Assembly: GCA_002328835.1 (NCBI GenBank)
Contig: DCWN01000043.1
Coordinates: 62,001 to 126,000, forward strand
DNA: 64,000 nucleotides
Source of the DNA: Acidobacteria bacterium UBA2161
Lineage (GTDB): Bacteria > Acidobacteriota > Vicinamibacteria > Vicinamibacterales > UBA823
Direction of reading: 5' to 3'
This document shows, piece by piece, positions 50,295 to 58,815 of the stretch. A model generated the notes under the pieces. The model was given only the letters and a program-made list of their open reading frames with translations. It was not told the origin of the DNA and did no database searches. Numbering within the stretch: the first letter of the stretch is position 1; the number at the start of each line of letters is the position of its first letter. Both the position numbers and the translations under genes were made by a program.

Positions 50295-51017
50295 ATGCGT
50301 GATGTGGTGGCGGAACGAGCGTTGATCGAACGCTTGCAGGCCGGCGACGCGGCGGCGGTGGCTGATCTCGAGTCGGCCTATGGCGCCAAGATCTGCCAGC
50401 TCGCGTTTCGGTACATGAAGAACCGCGAGGATGCGGAAGAGGTGACCCAGGACGTCTTGATGAAGGTATTCAAGAAGGTATCGGCCTTCCGAGGCGATGC
50501 TGCCCTGACCTCCTGGATCTACCGGATCACGTTCAACACGGCGATGTCCCGGCTGCGGAACGCCAAGTTCAGCCGTCCCCTGGAAGTGCTCGAGGACGAT
50601 CGGTCCTTCTTCAGCGAGTCGGGCGAGCGGGAATCCTACAAGCGCGAACCGGCCGACTGGTCGATGCTGGCTGACGATGAGCTGATGCGAAGCGAGCTTC
50701 GCCAGCGGCTGGTCGAAGCGCTGGGTGAGCTACCGACGATCTACCGGACGCCGGTCCTGCTGCGCGATATCCAGGGGCTGTCGACCCAGGAAGCCAGCGC
50801 CGTGCTTCGGGTGAAGACCCAGACGCTCAAGTCGCGCCTGCACCGCGGTCGGTTGATCCTGCGCGAGAAGCTGGGCGAGTTCGCCGACGGCCTCGGCTTG
50901 ACTAGGTCGGGGCTTCGCCCCGAACCCCCGCGCGGGTCTCCGCGGGGACCCCGAGTGCCCCACTCCGATCCGCGCGAGGCGCGCCGTGCGCGCCCTGGTC
51001 TCAACGTAGCGAGCTGA
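50295..51017 (+). CDS. ECF-type RNA polymerase sigma factor with repeat-derived C-terminal tail
   Basis: ATG 50295 has GGAGGA five bases upstream and is preferred over GTG 50280. The 240-residue protein has sigma region 2 (AFRYMKNREDAEEVTQDVLMK, TSWIYRITFNTAMSRLR) and region 4 (LPTIYRTPVLLRDIQGLST, EASAVLRVKTQTLKSRLHRGR). It belongs to the RpoE-like ECF type. Native sequence ends near KLGEFADGLGL (residue ~203). The last ~37 residues, rich in Arg and Pro, are encoded by a family A repeat inserted at the 3' end. The anti-sigma gene that normally follows is missing; the next gene is convergent. The original C-terminus may have been cut and the anti-sigma lost. Confidence 0.9.
   Translation: MRDVVAERALIERLQAGDAAAVADLESAYGAKICQLAFRYMKNREDAEEVTQDVLMKVFKKVSAFRGDAALTSWIYRITFNTAMSRLRNAKFSRPLEVLEDDRSFFSESGERESYKREPADWSMLADDELMRSELRQRLVEALGELPTIYRTPVLLRDIQGLSTQEASAVLRVKTQTLKSRLHRGRLILREKLGEFADGLGLTRSGLRPEPPRGSPRGPRVPHSDPREARRARPGLNVAS
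50905..50999. repeat. Family A palindromic repeat (copy in the 3' end of the sigma factor gene)
   Basis: Contains the hairpin CGGGGC-TTC-GCCCCG (50908-50922), then ACCCCCGCG, GGGGACCCCGAGTGCCCCAC and the second hairpin GGCGCGC-CGT-GCGCGCC. It matches the inverted copy at 28141-28235 at about 90% over 95 bases. It overlaps the last ~37 codons of the sigma factor frame and lies between convergent genes. Confidence 0.8.
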
Positions 51018-51044
51018 ACTCTGGGCGGAAGGCGCCCTATCTGA

Positions 51045-51893
51045 TTATGCCCGCGCGCGGGCGTCGTCGAATTCCACCTGCTCACCTGGGCTGAGGCTGG
51101 GCACGACGTGCTCCCGCACGCCGGTCGAGCCCACCTTGACCAGCGTCGCAAGCACCGCGGCCGTCGGCCGCTGATCGACTGCGACAAAGCAGCTGAACGT
51201 GGGCCGACCCCGGCTGCCCGCGATCGCCTCACAGAGATCGCTGGCGGCCGACGCCAGTCCGAATGGTCCAGGCGGCCAGAGATGCGGCACCCGCGCTTTG
51301 AGCCGTCCGATCGCCTGATCCGAAAGCACGCTGGCCAGCGGAGCCGTGGCGATGGTCGCGCTGCCCCACGTGACGACGGTCGCGTGCGGCGGCAGACCCA
51401 GCACCGAGAGCGTGACGTCGCGCGCGGCGCAGTCGGCTTCGAGGGCGACGATTGCCCGCACGGCTGAGGCCAGGGCTCGCGGCGCCGACCCGATCAGCCG
51501 GCACCGTTCGGCCGCGCCGTCCCGGACCGCCTGCTGCATCAACCCACGCTGGCTAGCGCCCGCGCAGACGACGACGGCGTCGCGGTCCTGGTCGAGCAGG
51601 CGGCGCAGCCGGGCCAGGCCCACCTCGCCGTTCCATTCCGCCGGCCGTGGGCCGGCCGCGTCGGCCATCACCACCACGTCGGCCCCGATCGCCATCGCCA
51701 GGTCACCGCTGGTGGTCAACCGCGTATCGGAGCGCTCGATGGAACACGACTGCCGGATGTCGAGCGCCTTGCCTGCGGCGACGTCGGATGCGTCGTCCAC
51801 GAGCCGGATCTCGTTGATCCGATCGCGCGCGGCGAGCGTATGGGCGATCGTGCCGCCGAGATCGCCCGCTCCGATGATGGCTACACTAGACAT
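51045..51893 (-). CDS. Lactate/malate dehydrogenase-like protein lacking the catalytic His motif
   Basis: A 282-residue Rossmann protein of the LDH/MDH family. N-terminal VAIIGAGDLGGTIAHTLAARD and IRLVDDASDVAAGKALDIRQS match MDH (NAD site and DIxxS). VVVMADAAGPRPAEW stands where AGxPRKPGMSR is expected. The segment that should carry the proton-relay His (GGHGD) reads VLGLPPHATVVTW, and the substrate-binding Arg residues are not apparent. The protein is also shorter than MDH (~310). It is probably a binding or regulatory relative, or an enzyme of other specificity. It converges with the sigma factor gene. Confidence 0.75.
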   Translation of the reverse strand: MSSVAIIGAGDLGGTIAHTLAARDRINEIRLVDDASDVAAGKALDIRQSCSIERSDTRLTTSGDLAMAIGADVVVMADAAGPRPAEWNGEVGLARLRRLLDQDRDAVVVCAGASQRGLMQQAVRDGAAERCRLIGSAPRALASAVRAIVALEADCAARDVTLSVLGLPPHATVVTWGSATIATAPLASVLSDQAIGRLKARVPHLWPPGPFGLASAASDLCEAIAGSRGRPTFSCFVAVDQRPTAAVLATLVKVGSTGVREHVVPSLSPGEQVEFDDARARA

Positions 51894-51935
51894 GTGGCGA
51901 CTGTCGGACAGGGTATTCTATCTGGGGATGGTGAG

Positions 51936-52655
51936 ATGACGGACACAGAACAACTGAGCGGGAAGGTCGCCATCGTCACGGGCGGCTCGAGTGGCATCGG
52001 TCTGGCGATCGCGTCGACGTTTCACGCACACGGCGCCAGCGTGATGATCGGCGCGCGGGATGGCGCGCGCGTGGAGCGCGCGCGGAAAGCGCTGGGTGAC
52101 GAACGCGTCGACGGCGCGCCGCTCGATGTCCGCGACCCGGCCCAGGTCGAGGCCGTCGTGGCGCGCGCGGTCGAGCGGTTCGGCGGGCTGGACATCCTGA
52201 TCAACAACGCCGGGGTGGGCGGATTCGAGAAAATCGCCGATCAGTCGCTGGACGAGTGGCGCGGCATCATCGATACGAACCTGTCGGGCGTGTTCTACTG
52301 CTGCCGGGCGGCGATTCCGCATCTGCGCGAGCACGGCGGCGGGTTCATCGTCAACATCAGCAGCCTCGCTGGCAAGAACGCGTTCAAGGGTGGCGGGGCC
52401 TACTGCGCCTCCAAGGCCGCGCTCAATATGTTCAGTGAGGTGCTGATGCAGGAGGTCCGACACGACGATATTCGGGTCAGCTACGTGATGCCGGGCTCGG
52501 TGACCACGGCCTTCGACGGAGGCCGAGCCAGTGCGGGTGCTGACTGGAAGATGACCGCGGAGGACGTCGCCGAGGTCGTGCTGGACGTCGTGTCCATCAA
52601 CCGGCGCACGCTGGCCAGCCGCGTGGAGATGCGGCCGTCGAAACCGAACAAGTGA
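51936..52655 (+). CDS. Short-chain dehydrogenase/reductase (SDR)
   Basis: ATG 51936 is chosen; the longer frame upstream overlaps the divergent gene. The 239-residue protein has the classical SDR plan: cofactor motif VAIVTGGSSGIGLAIA (TGxxxGxG at residues ~15-22), ILINNAGVGGFEKIA (NNAG), catalytic Ser in VNISSLAGKNAFKGG and Tyr-x-x-x-Lys in AYCASKAALNMF. The Arg near ARDGARVE suggests NADP preference. It reduces or oxidises an unknown carbonyl or alcohol, similar to 3-oxoacyl-ACP reductase-like SDRs. It precedes the kinase-like gene by 27 bases. Confidence 0.9.
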   Translation: MTDTEQLSGKVAIVTGGSSGIGLAIASTFHAHGASVMIGARDGARVERARKALGDERVDGAPLDVRDPAQVEAVVARAVERFGGLDILINNAGVGGFEKIADQSLDEWRGIIDTNLSGVFYCCRAAIPHLREHGGGFIVNISSLAGKNAFKGGGAYCASKAALNMFSEVLMQEVRHDDIRVSYVMPGSVTTAFDGGRASAGADWKMTAEDVAEVVLDVVSINRRTLASRVEMRPSKPNK

Positions 52656-52682
52656 CCTGCCTGGACGCGTGATCTCCGCCCC

Positions 52683-53672
52683 ATGACCGACAGCCTCGGA
52701 CACTACGCGCTTCTCGAGCACGTTGGCACCGGCGGCCTGGGCGAGCTGTACCGTGCGCGCGACACGCAGCACGGCCGGACGACGGCCGTCAAGGTCGTCC
52801 GTCCCGCCCTGGTTCGGGATCCCGCCGCCCGGGGTGAGTTTCTCCAGCGGACCGCGCTACTGCGCGAGCTTTCCCACCCGAACATCGCCAGCGTGTACGA
52901 CGTCGGCGACGACTCGGGCAAGGTGTTCCTGGCCGTCGAGTGGGTCAAGGGAGAGCCCCTCAAGTCGCTGGTGACCGGCCATCCGCTCAAGGTTCGGCGT
53001 GCGGTCGACTTCGGTGCCGAGCTCGCCAACGCGCTGGCGGATGCGCACGCGCGCGACCACTTGCACGGCGACGTCACCGCCGATACGGTGGTCATCACAC
53101 CGACCGAGCACGCGAAACTTCTCGACTACGGCCTCGCCGAATGGACCACGGGCGGCGCCGCCCGCCGGCGCGCCGCGGCGAAATCGAGTGATACGGACGA
53201 GGCCACCCTGCGCGCCGCGGCCTACGTTGCGCCGGAACAGGTCGGTCGCGGTAGCGGCGCCACCGTCGCGGCGGAGCTGTTCTCGCTGGGTGTCGTGCTT
53301 TACGAGATGTTGACCGGTCGGCTGCCGTTCGTGGCCGACTCGGTGGCGGGCGTGCTCGAGCTGGCGGCCGCGTCACGACTGACGCCACCGAGCCAGGTCA
53401 ACACCAGGGTTCCGGCCGATCTCGACCGCATCATCACCCAGGCCCTGGCCTCAGACCCCGAGGTCCGCTACCAGAGTGCCGCGTCGTTGGCGGCCGAGCT
53501 GAGAAGCGTCGCGGTGATCCTCGACATCCGCGAGGGCGACCGCGAGCCGCCGACCGCCCTGCGCCGGCCGCGGCGTCGGCCCCGGCGCCGATCTCGATGG
53601 CCATTCGCGGTCGCGGCGATCGTCGCCGCGGCCGCCGCCGGGGTGTTCTGGCGCGGCTGCCCGCCCTTCTAA
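52683..53672 (+). CDS. Membrane-anchored Ser/Thr kinase-like protein, probable pseudokinase
   Basis: A 329-residue protein with a bacterial (Hanks-type) kinase domain, an Arg-rich juxtamembrane stretch and a C-terminal transmembrane segment (AVAAIVAAAAAGVFW) with a very short exterior. The G-loop (GTGGLGELYRA, residues 15-25) and Lys37 in TTAVKVV are present. In the catalytic loop His128-Gly129-Asp130 keeps the Asp, but the usual Lys and Asn are Thr132 and Thr135, and DFG is DYG148-150. Loss of the Mg-binding Asn and of the Lys suggests weak or no catalysis. No extracellular sensor domain is present. Substrates or partners, such as FHA proteins, are not known. Confidence 0.85.
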   Translation: MTDSLGHYALLEHVGTGGLGELYRARDTQHGRTTAVKVVRPALVRDPAARGEFLQRTALLRELSHPNIASVYDVGDDSGKVFLAVEWVKGEPLKSLVTGHPLKVRRAVDFGAELANALADAHARDHLHGDVTADTVVITPTEHAKLLDYGLAEWTTGGAARRRAAAKSSDTDEATLRAAAYVAPEQVGRGSGATVAAELFSLGVVLYEMLTGRLPFVADSVAGVLELAAASRLTPPSQVNTRVPADLDRIITQALASDPEVRYQSAASLAAELRSVAVILDIREGDREPPTALRRPRRRPRRRSRWPFAVAAIVAAAAAGVFWRGCPPF

Positions 53673-53798
53673 CCAGGACTCACCTGGGTTGGTCTGGCAC
53701 CGGGCTGGGCGGCGAGGGTAAGGCGCGACGAGGGAGCTTGGTGGGCCCAAGTGACCGAGGAGCAACGCCGGCCTCGCCGTCCAGAACATGCCAGACCC

Positions 53799-54767
53799 TC
53801 ACGCCTCCGCGAGGATGCCCTGCAAGCGGTCGAAGTCGATGTTCGCGCCCGACACGAGCGCCACGGTCGGATCGGGGCCGGGCTCGACGCGTCGTTCGAG
53901 CAGCGCGGCCACGGCCGCGATTCCCGCGCCCTCGGCAATCAGATGTTCGTGGGCGATCAGCCCACGGATGCCACGCCTGAGCGCCGCTTCGCTGACCAGC
54001 ACCGTCGCGTCGACACGGTCTCGAACGATCGCGAAGGTCATCGCGTCGGCGTCGAGGTTGCCGCTCAACCCGTCGGCGATCGTGTCGCCCACCGTGATCT
54101 CCGTGATCCGTCCAGCCGCGAGGCTCGTCTGAAACGGATGCGATGCCTCGACCTCGACGCCGACGATCCGGACGGTCGGCGCCAACGCCTTGACCGCGAT
54201 CGCGATGCCGCTCACGAGCCCACCGCCGCCCACCGGCACAAGAATCTGTCTGGCCTCGGGCGCGTCCTCGACGAGTTCCAGGCCGATCGTGCCCGCCCCG
54301 GCGATGACATCGGCGTCGTTGTAGGGCGAGATGAACGTGGCGCCGGTCTCTCGCGCGAACGCCTTGGCTAGCCGCTCGGCGTCGTCGTAGGCTGGCGCCC
54401 TGTCCTCGAGGTCGGCGCCGTGGCGGCGGATCGCGTCGCGCTTCGTCCGCGGCGCCTCACGCGAAGTGAAGACCGTCAAGGCCACGCCGAGCTGCTCGGC
54501 GGCCCACGCCATGGCGCGCCCGTGGTTGCCCGCCGACACGGTGACGACGCGCGGCGCCGGGCCCTGAGTTCGCTCCAGTAGGCCGCCGATCGCGTTCAAT
54601 GCCCCGCGCAGCTTGAAGGAACTGGTCGTCTGGAGTGACTCGGCCTTCAGAAGAATCTGTCCGCCGGTCGCGTCCGAGAGCCACGGCGACGGACCCAGCG
54701 GCGTTCGCCGGACGTGGTCGGCGATGCGCGTGCGCGCCGCCTTGATGTCGTCGAGGGTGATCGACAT
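53799..54767 (-). CDS. Threonine/serine dehydratase-like (or serine racemase-like) PLP enzyme
   Basis: A 322-residue fold-type II PLP enzyme. Lys52 in TTSSFKLRGALNA forms the Schiff base. VVTVSAGNHGRAMAWAAEQLG, FTSREAPRTKRDAIRRHGAD, ISPYNDADVIAGAGTIGLEL and the Gly loop VPVGGGGLVSGIAIA are in the standard order. There is no C-terminal ACT regulatory domain, so it is the short catabolic or serine-racemase-like form. It yields 2-oxobutyrate from threonine or pyruvate from serine, or racemises serine. It is divergent from the MBL-fold gene, with 47 bases between starts. Confidence 0.9.
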   Translation of the reverse strand: MSITLDDIKAARTRIADHVRRTPLGPSPWLSDATGGQILLKAESLQTTSSFKLRGALNAIGGLLERTQGPAPRVVTVSAGNHGRAMAWAAEQLGVALTVFTSREAPRTKRDAIRRHGADLEDRAPAYDDAERLAKAFARETGATFISPYNDADVIAGAGTIGLELVEDAPEARQILVPVGGGGLVSGIAIAVKALAPTVRIVGVEVEASHPFQTSLAAGRITEITVGDTIADGLSGNLDADAMTFAIVRDRVDATVLVSEAALRRGIRGLIAHEHLIAEGAGIAAVAALLERRVEPGPDPTVALVSGANIDFDRLQGILAEA

Positions 54768-54814
54768 GATGGTGGCGCGATTCTATACTCTCGGGGCGCC
54801 GCACGAGACGAGCC

Positions 54815-55462
54815 ATGCTGCTTGAGAGCCGAGCCGTCGGGCCGTTCTTCAAGAACGGATTTGTCCTCGGATGCGAGACCACGCGCGAGGGCGTGATCAT
54901 CGATCCGGGTGATGAGGTGGAGGAGTTGCTGGCGATCGTCGAGCGCGACAAGCTGACGATCCGCTACATCTTGCTGACCCACGGCCACGTCGACCACGTG
55001 ACCGGCGTGGCCGGTGCGAAGGCGGCCCTCGGCGCGCCGGTCTGCCTGCACCGGGACGACCTGTTCCTGTATGAAGAGGCGGTGCGGCAGGGCGCGATGT
55101 TCGGTCTCGAGGTCGAGCCGCCGCCGCCGATCGATCACTACTACGACGGCCCAGGGCCGTGGCGCTTCGGCGAATACGAGGCCGTCGTGCACCACACGCC
55201 CGGCCATTGCCCGGGCGGTGTCTGTCTGCAGGTGGGGAAGTCCGGCACCGCGGGCCGGATGCTGTTCGTGGGCGATACGCTCTTCGCCGGCTCGATTGGC
55301 CGCACCGATCTGCCCGGCGGCGACCACGCGTTGCTGCTCAGGTCGATAAGGGAGGTGCTACTGCCGTTCGGCGACGAGGCCGAGGTCTATCCCGGCCACG
55401 GACCGAAAACGACGATCGGCCAGGAACGCCGGACGAACCCGTTTCTGGTGGGAGCGATCTGA
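54815..55462 (+). CDS. MBL-fold metallohydrolase (glyoxalase II-like)
   Basis: A 215-residue metallo-beta-lactamase-fold protein. The dinuclear metal motif is THGHVDH (His56, His58, Asp60, His61), with further ligands in VHHTPGHCPGGVCL, FVGDTLFAGSIGRTDLPGGD and YPGHGPKTTIGQERRTNPF. The FAGSIGRTDLPGG and TIGQERRTNPF segments are typical of the glyoxalase II-like YcbL group. It hydrolyses a thioester or related bond; the substrate is open. TATACT at 54784-54789 gives a probable promoter with a ~19-base leader. Confidence 0.9.
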   Translation: MLLESRAVGPFFKNGFVLGCETTREGVIIDPGDEVEELLAIVERDKLTIRYILLTHGHVDHVTGVAGAKAALGAPVCLHRDDLFLYEEAVRQGAMFGLEVEPPPPIDHYYDGPGPWRFGEYEAVVHHTPGHCPGGVCLQVGKSGTAGRMLFVGDTLFAGSIGRTDLPGGDHALLLRSIREVLLPFGDEAEVYPGHGPKTTIGQERRTNPFLVGAI

Positions 55463-55585
55463 CCGAACGCCGGGCGCGGCGCGCCGACGGCACTGGCGCC
55501 TGGCAGTCGTCGTTCAGCCGAGGGGCCGTCGACGTGCTGTGGAACTCGCTGGCGACCGCATGCCGGTGCTCGGCCCCAGCGACTC

Positions 55586-55891
55586 CTAGCCTTCCGCTTG
55601 CTCCTCGGCCACGGTCAGTTCCACGCGGCCGATGCGCAGCTTATCGCCCGCGGCCAGCACCTTGCGCTTCACCTGCTGGCCGTTGACGAAGGTGCCGTTC
55701 GTGCTGTCGAGGTCCTCGACCTCGAGGCGGCCGTCGGTGTTGATGATCCGGCAGTGCAGCCGAGAGACCAGTCCGCGGTCGAGGGTGAAGTCGGCTGTCT
55801 GGGCGCGGCCGAACGTCTTCATCCCACCGGGCAGCAGCCGAAACGTCAGCGTCTCGTCGTCGTCCGTCTCGACGGTGCGCAGCACCCACAT
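55586..55891 (-). CDS. FHA-domain protein
   Basis: A 101-residue protein that is a single forkhead-associated domain: TFGRAQTADFTLDRGLVSRLHCRI (GR and SxxH signatures), then LEVEDLDSTNGTFVNGQ (the NG binding residues) and LRIGRVELTV. FHA domains bind phosphothreonine peptides. It starts 13 bases after pntB on the same strand, so it is likely the last gene of the transhydrogenase operon, an odd pairing. A kinase-like gene lies 2 kb away on the other strand, but it lacks key catalytic residues. Confidence 0.88.
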   Translation of the reverse strand: MWVLRTVETDDDETLTFRLLPGGMKTFGRAQTADFTLDRGLVSRLHCRIINTDGRLEVEDLDSTNGTFVNGQQVKRKVLAAGDKLRIGRVELTVAEEQAEG

Positions 55892-55904
55892 TGGTTCGCG
55901 CGCC

Positions 55905-57302
55905 TCAGGCTTCCTTGATTGCCGTGATCAGGTCGAGGATCGCCTTCTTGCCGTCAGAGAAGAACATCAGCGTGTTGTCGGCGGCAAACAGCGGGTTGGG
56001 AATGCCAGCGAAGCCTGGGCTGAGGCTCCGCTTGATGACAACGGCGGTGCGCGCCTTGTCCACTTCGAGGATCGGCATGCCGGCGATCGGGCTCGTCGGA
56101 TCGGTGTTGGCAACCGGATTGACGACGTCGTTCGCGCCGATGACGATCGCGACGTCGGTCTGCGCGAAGGTCGGGTTGATATCGTCCATCTCACGCAGCT
56201 TGTCGTAGGCCACATCGGCTTCGGCTAGCAGGACGTTCATGTGGCCGGGCATCCGGCCCGCCACCGGGTGGATCGCGAACTCGACCTCGGTGCCCTTCGA
56301 CTCCAACAGGTCAGCCAGTTCGCACACGGCGTGCTGCGCCTGGGAGACGGCCAGGCCGTAGCCCGGCACGATCACGACGCGCCGGGCGCCGTCGAGGAGC
56401 ATGGCGACCTCTTCCGGCGACGACGACTTGACCTTGCCGGCGTAGACCTCGTCGGCCGAGGCGCCGCCCACGGCTTCCGGGCCGATCGCGCCGGTCAGGA
56501 CATTGGCCAGCGACCGGTTCATCGCCTTGCACATGATCCGCGTCAGAATCAGTCCCGACGCCCCCACGAGCGATCCGGTGATGATGAGCGCGTTGTTGTT
56601 CAGGACGAACCCGGTCGAGGCGGCGGCGAGGCCGGAGTAGGAGTTCAGCAGCGCAATTGCGACCGGCATGTCGGCGCCGCCGATCGGGATAGTGAGGAGT
56701 AGCCCGCCCACGGATGCCAGGGCCACCAGGACCCAGTAGAGACCGGTCGCACTCGGGTCGTCGACGATCATGTAGCCGACGACGAGCGCGGCGAGCCCGA
56801 TCAGGCTGTTGACCGCCTGCTGACCGGGGAAGTGGATCGGCTTGCCGGGCAGCACCAGTTCCTGCAGCTTGTCGAAGGCGACCAGGCTTCCGAAGAACGT
56901 CACGCCGCCGATGAGTCCAGACGCGACCGTGGCGACCGTCATCTGCGTGCTCGGGTCGGCCGCGTCGAAGAGCGCGGCGCCGGCGACGAAGACCGAGGCA
57001 CCGCCACCGAAGCCGTTCAACAGCGCGACCATCTGCGGCATCGCCGTCATCTCGATCCTGAGTGCGATCGCGGCGCCGATGCCTCCGCCCACGACGATGC
57101 CCGCCAGAATCACGCCGAGCCCCTGCACGCCAGAGCCGAACACCTCCGCGCTGGCTACCGTGGCGATTATCGCCAGCAGCATGCCGCTTGCGCCGTAGAG
57201 GTTGCCGCGCACAGCCGTGCGTGGATGGGTCAGTCCCTTGATCCCGAGGATGAACAGGACCGACGCCGCGAGATACGCCAGATTGATGAGAGCCGAGTTC
57301 AA
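55905..57302 (-). CDS. pntB: NAD(P) transhydrogenase subunit beta
   Basis: A 465-residue protein with about nine membrane segments in the first ~270 residues (LAYLAASVLFILGIKGLTHP; GMLLAIIATVAS; GIVVGGGIGAAIALRIEMTAMPQMVALLNGFGG in pieces) and a C-terminal NADP(H)-binding domain III (VVIVPGYGLAVSQAQHAVCELA, IHPVAGRMPGHMNVLLAEADV, IVIGANDVVNP, IKRSLSPGFAGIPNPLF). It couples hydride transfer from NADH to NADP+ with inward proton movement. It lies four bases after the small pntAb gene. Confidence 0.95.
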   Translation of the reverse strand: MNSALINLAYLAASVLFILGIKGLTHPRTAVRGNLYGASGMLLAIIATVASAEVFGSGVQGLGVILAGIVVGGGIGAAIALRIEMTAMPQMVALLNGFGGGASVFVAGAALFDAADPSTQMTVATVASGLIGGVTFFGSLVAFDKLQELVLPGKPIHFPGQQAVNSLIGLAALVVGYMIVDDPSATGLYWVLVALASVGGLLLTIPIGGADMPVAIALLNSYSGLAAASTGFVLNNNALIITGSLVGASGLILTRIMCKAMNRSLANVLTGAIGPEAVGGASADEVYAGKVKSSSPEEVAMLLDGARRVVIVPGYGLAVSQAQHAVCELADLLESKGTEVEFAIHPVAGRMPGHMNVLLAEADVAYDKLREMDDINPTFAQTDVAIVIGANDVVNPVANTDPTSPIAGMPILEVDKARTAVVIKRSLSPGFAGIPNPLFAADNTLMFFSDGKKAILDLITAIKEA

Positions 57303-57306
57303 TGCG

Positions 57307-57585
57307 TCAGTCCTTCTTCTGGAACATGGCGAGCATGCGATGAGTCACGAGGAAACCGCCGACGACGTTCGTGGCGGCCAGCACGATCGCGGCGAATCCC
57401 AGCACCGTCGTCAGGGTGCTCGGTGTCGCGGCCGCGATCATCGCGCCGATGATCGTGATGCCCGAGATAGCGTTCGATCCGGACATCAAGGGCGTGTGCA
57501 GGAGCGGCGGCACCTTCGTGATGATTTCGAAGCCCACGAAGACGGCGAGCATGAAGATCGTGAGGAGCGGGATGAAGGCGTCCAT
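57307..57585 (-). CDS. pntAb: NAD(P) transhydrogenase subunit alpha 2 (membrane part)
   Basis: A 92-residue membrane protein with three hydrophobic segments: FIPLLTIFMLAVFVGFEII, SGSNAISGITIIGAMIAA (with the conserved SGSNAISG motif) and VLGFAAIVLAATNVVGGFLVTHRML. It is the membrane portion of the alpha subunit, encoded apart from the soluble part as in Rhodospirillum. Its start overlaps the pntAa stop (TGATG). Confidence 0.93.
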   Translation of the reverse strand: MDAFIPLLTIFMLAVFVGFEIITKVPPLLHTPLMSGSNAISGITIIGAMIAAATPSTLTTVLGFAAIVLAATNVVGGFLVTHRMLAMFQKKD

Positions 57586-58760
57586 CAGGAGCCGGTCCTT
57601 TCGCTGTCGGATGCGCCCAGCAGATCGCGCAGGCGGGCATTGACGACCGCGCCGTCACGCGATATGAGCGTGTCGCTCGTAATCTGATCCTCCATGTCGA
57701 GCGCGAGCTTGCCGTCGTCGACGAGGTGGAGCAGGAATGTCGTGATGTTCTTCGCGTACATCTGGCTGGCGTGGTGCGGCACGCTGGCGGCCAGATTCGT
57801 CGGCCCGATCAGCGTCACGCCCTTGTGCACCGTCGGACGCCCAGCCTTCGTCAGTTCGCAGTTGCCGCCCTGCTCGGCCGCGAGGTCGACGATGACAGAG
57901 CCGGTGGCCATGCCATCGACCATCGTCTCGGTGATCAGTGTCGGCGCCTTCTTGCCCGGCACCAGCGCCGTCGTGACGACGACGTCGGCCCCGGCGATCA
58001 CCTTGCCCATCGCCTCCTGCTGCCGCCGGTAGAAGTCCGCGTCCTGCGCCTTGGCGTAGCCGCCCTTGTCCTCGGAGTCATCGGTCTCGAGGTCGAGCTC
58101 GACGAACTTTGCACCGAGGCTCTCGACCTGTTCCTTGACGGCCGGTCGGACGTCGTAGGCCTCGACGTTGGCGCCGAGTCGGCGGGCGGTGGCGATGGCC
58201 TGCAGGCCGGCGACGCCCGCGCCCAGGATGAGGACGCGCGCCGGCTTCAGCGTGCCGGCCGCGGTCATCAGCATCGGGAACATCCGAGGCGCCGTGCCCG
58301 CGGCCAGCAAGACCGCCTTGTAGCCGGTCACGGTGGCCATCGACGACAGCACGTCCATGCTCTGGGCGCGCGTGATGCGAGGAATCAGTTCCAGCGAGAA
58401 CGCGATCACGCCGTGTTCGGCCAGGCTCTTGGCCTGGTCCAGTGCCGCCAGCGGCTCCGAGAGCCCGATGACTGCCTGCCCCTGCCGGAGCAATTCGAGG
58501 TCGGCCGTGCCGGCCTCGGGATTTGCCCCGAGGGTGCGCACCTGGAGGACGATGTCGGCGTCGGCGAAGACTTGACGCCGGTCAGTTGCCAGCCGCGCGC
58601 CCTTCTCGGTAAACGCCGCGTCCGGGTATCCGGCGTCGTCGCCCGCCGTGGGCTCGATGAGGACGTCCAGGCCGGCTTTGGTAAGTGCGGGAACGACCGA
58701 TGGGACGATGGCGACGCGCCGTTCGCCAGGGAATGTTTCTTTCGGAATTCCGACGATCAT
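57585..58760 (-). CDS. pntAa: NAD(P) transhydrogenase subunit alpha 1 (NAD-binding)
   Basis: A 391-residue soluble NAD(H)-binding domain I protein, related to alanine dehydrogenase. It starts MIVGIPKETFPGERRVAIVP, with LSEPLAALDQAKSLAEHGV, the Rossmann motif VLILGAGVAGLQAIATARRLGA, YDVRPAVKEQVESLGAKF, and TALVPGKKAPTLITETMV. The split into three genes (Aa, Ab, B) is the three-subunit type found in many non-enteric bacteria. TATAAT on the minus strand lies about 56 bases before its ATG. Confidence 0.95.
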   Translation of the reverse strand: MIVGIPKETFPGERRVAIVPSVVPALTKAGLDVLIEPTAGDDAGYPDAAFTEKGARLATDRRQVFADADIVLQVRTLGANPEAGTADLELLRQGQAVIGLSEPLAALDQAKSLAEHGVIAFSLELIPRITRAQSMDVLSSMATVTGYKAVLLAAGTAPRMFPMLMTAAGTLKPARVLILGAGVAGLQAIATARRLGANVEAYDVRPAVKEQVESLGAKFVELDLETDDSEDKGGYAKAQDADFYRRQQEAMGKVIAGADVVVTTALVPGKKAPTLITETMVDGMATGSVIVDLAAEQGGNCELTKAGRPTVHKGVTLIGPTNLAASVPHHASQMYAKNITTFLLHLVDDGKLALDMEDQITSDTLISRDGAVVNARLRDLLGASDSERTGS

Positions 58761-58815
58761 GAGTTCGTGGTCTCGTGCATGATGGCAATACTGATGTGAC
58801 TCACTCCAACCCCGT

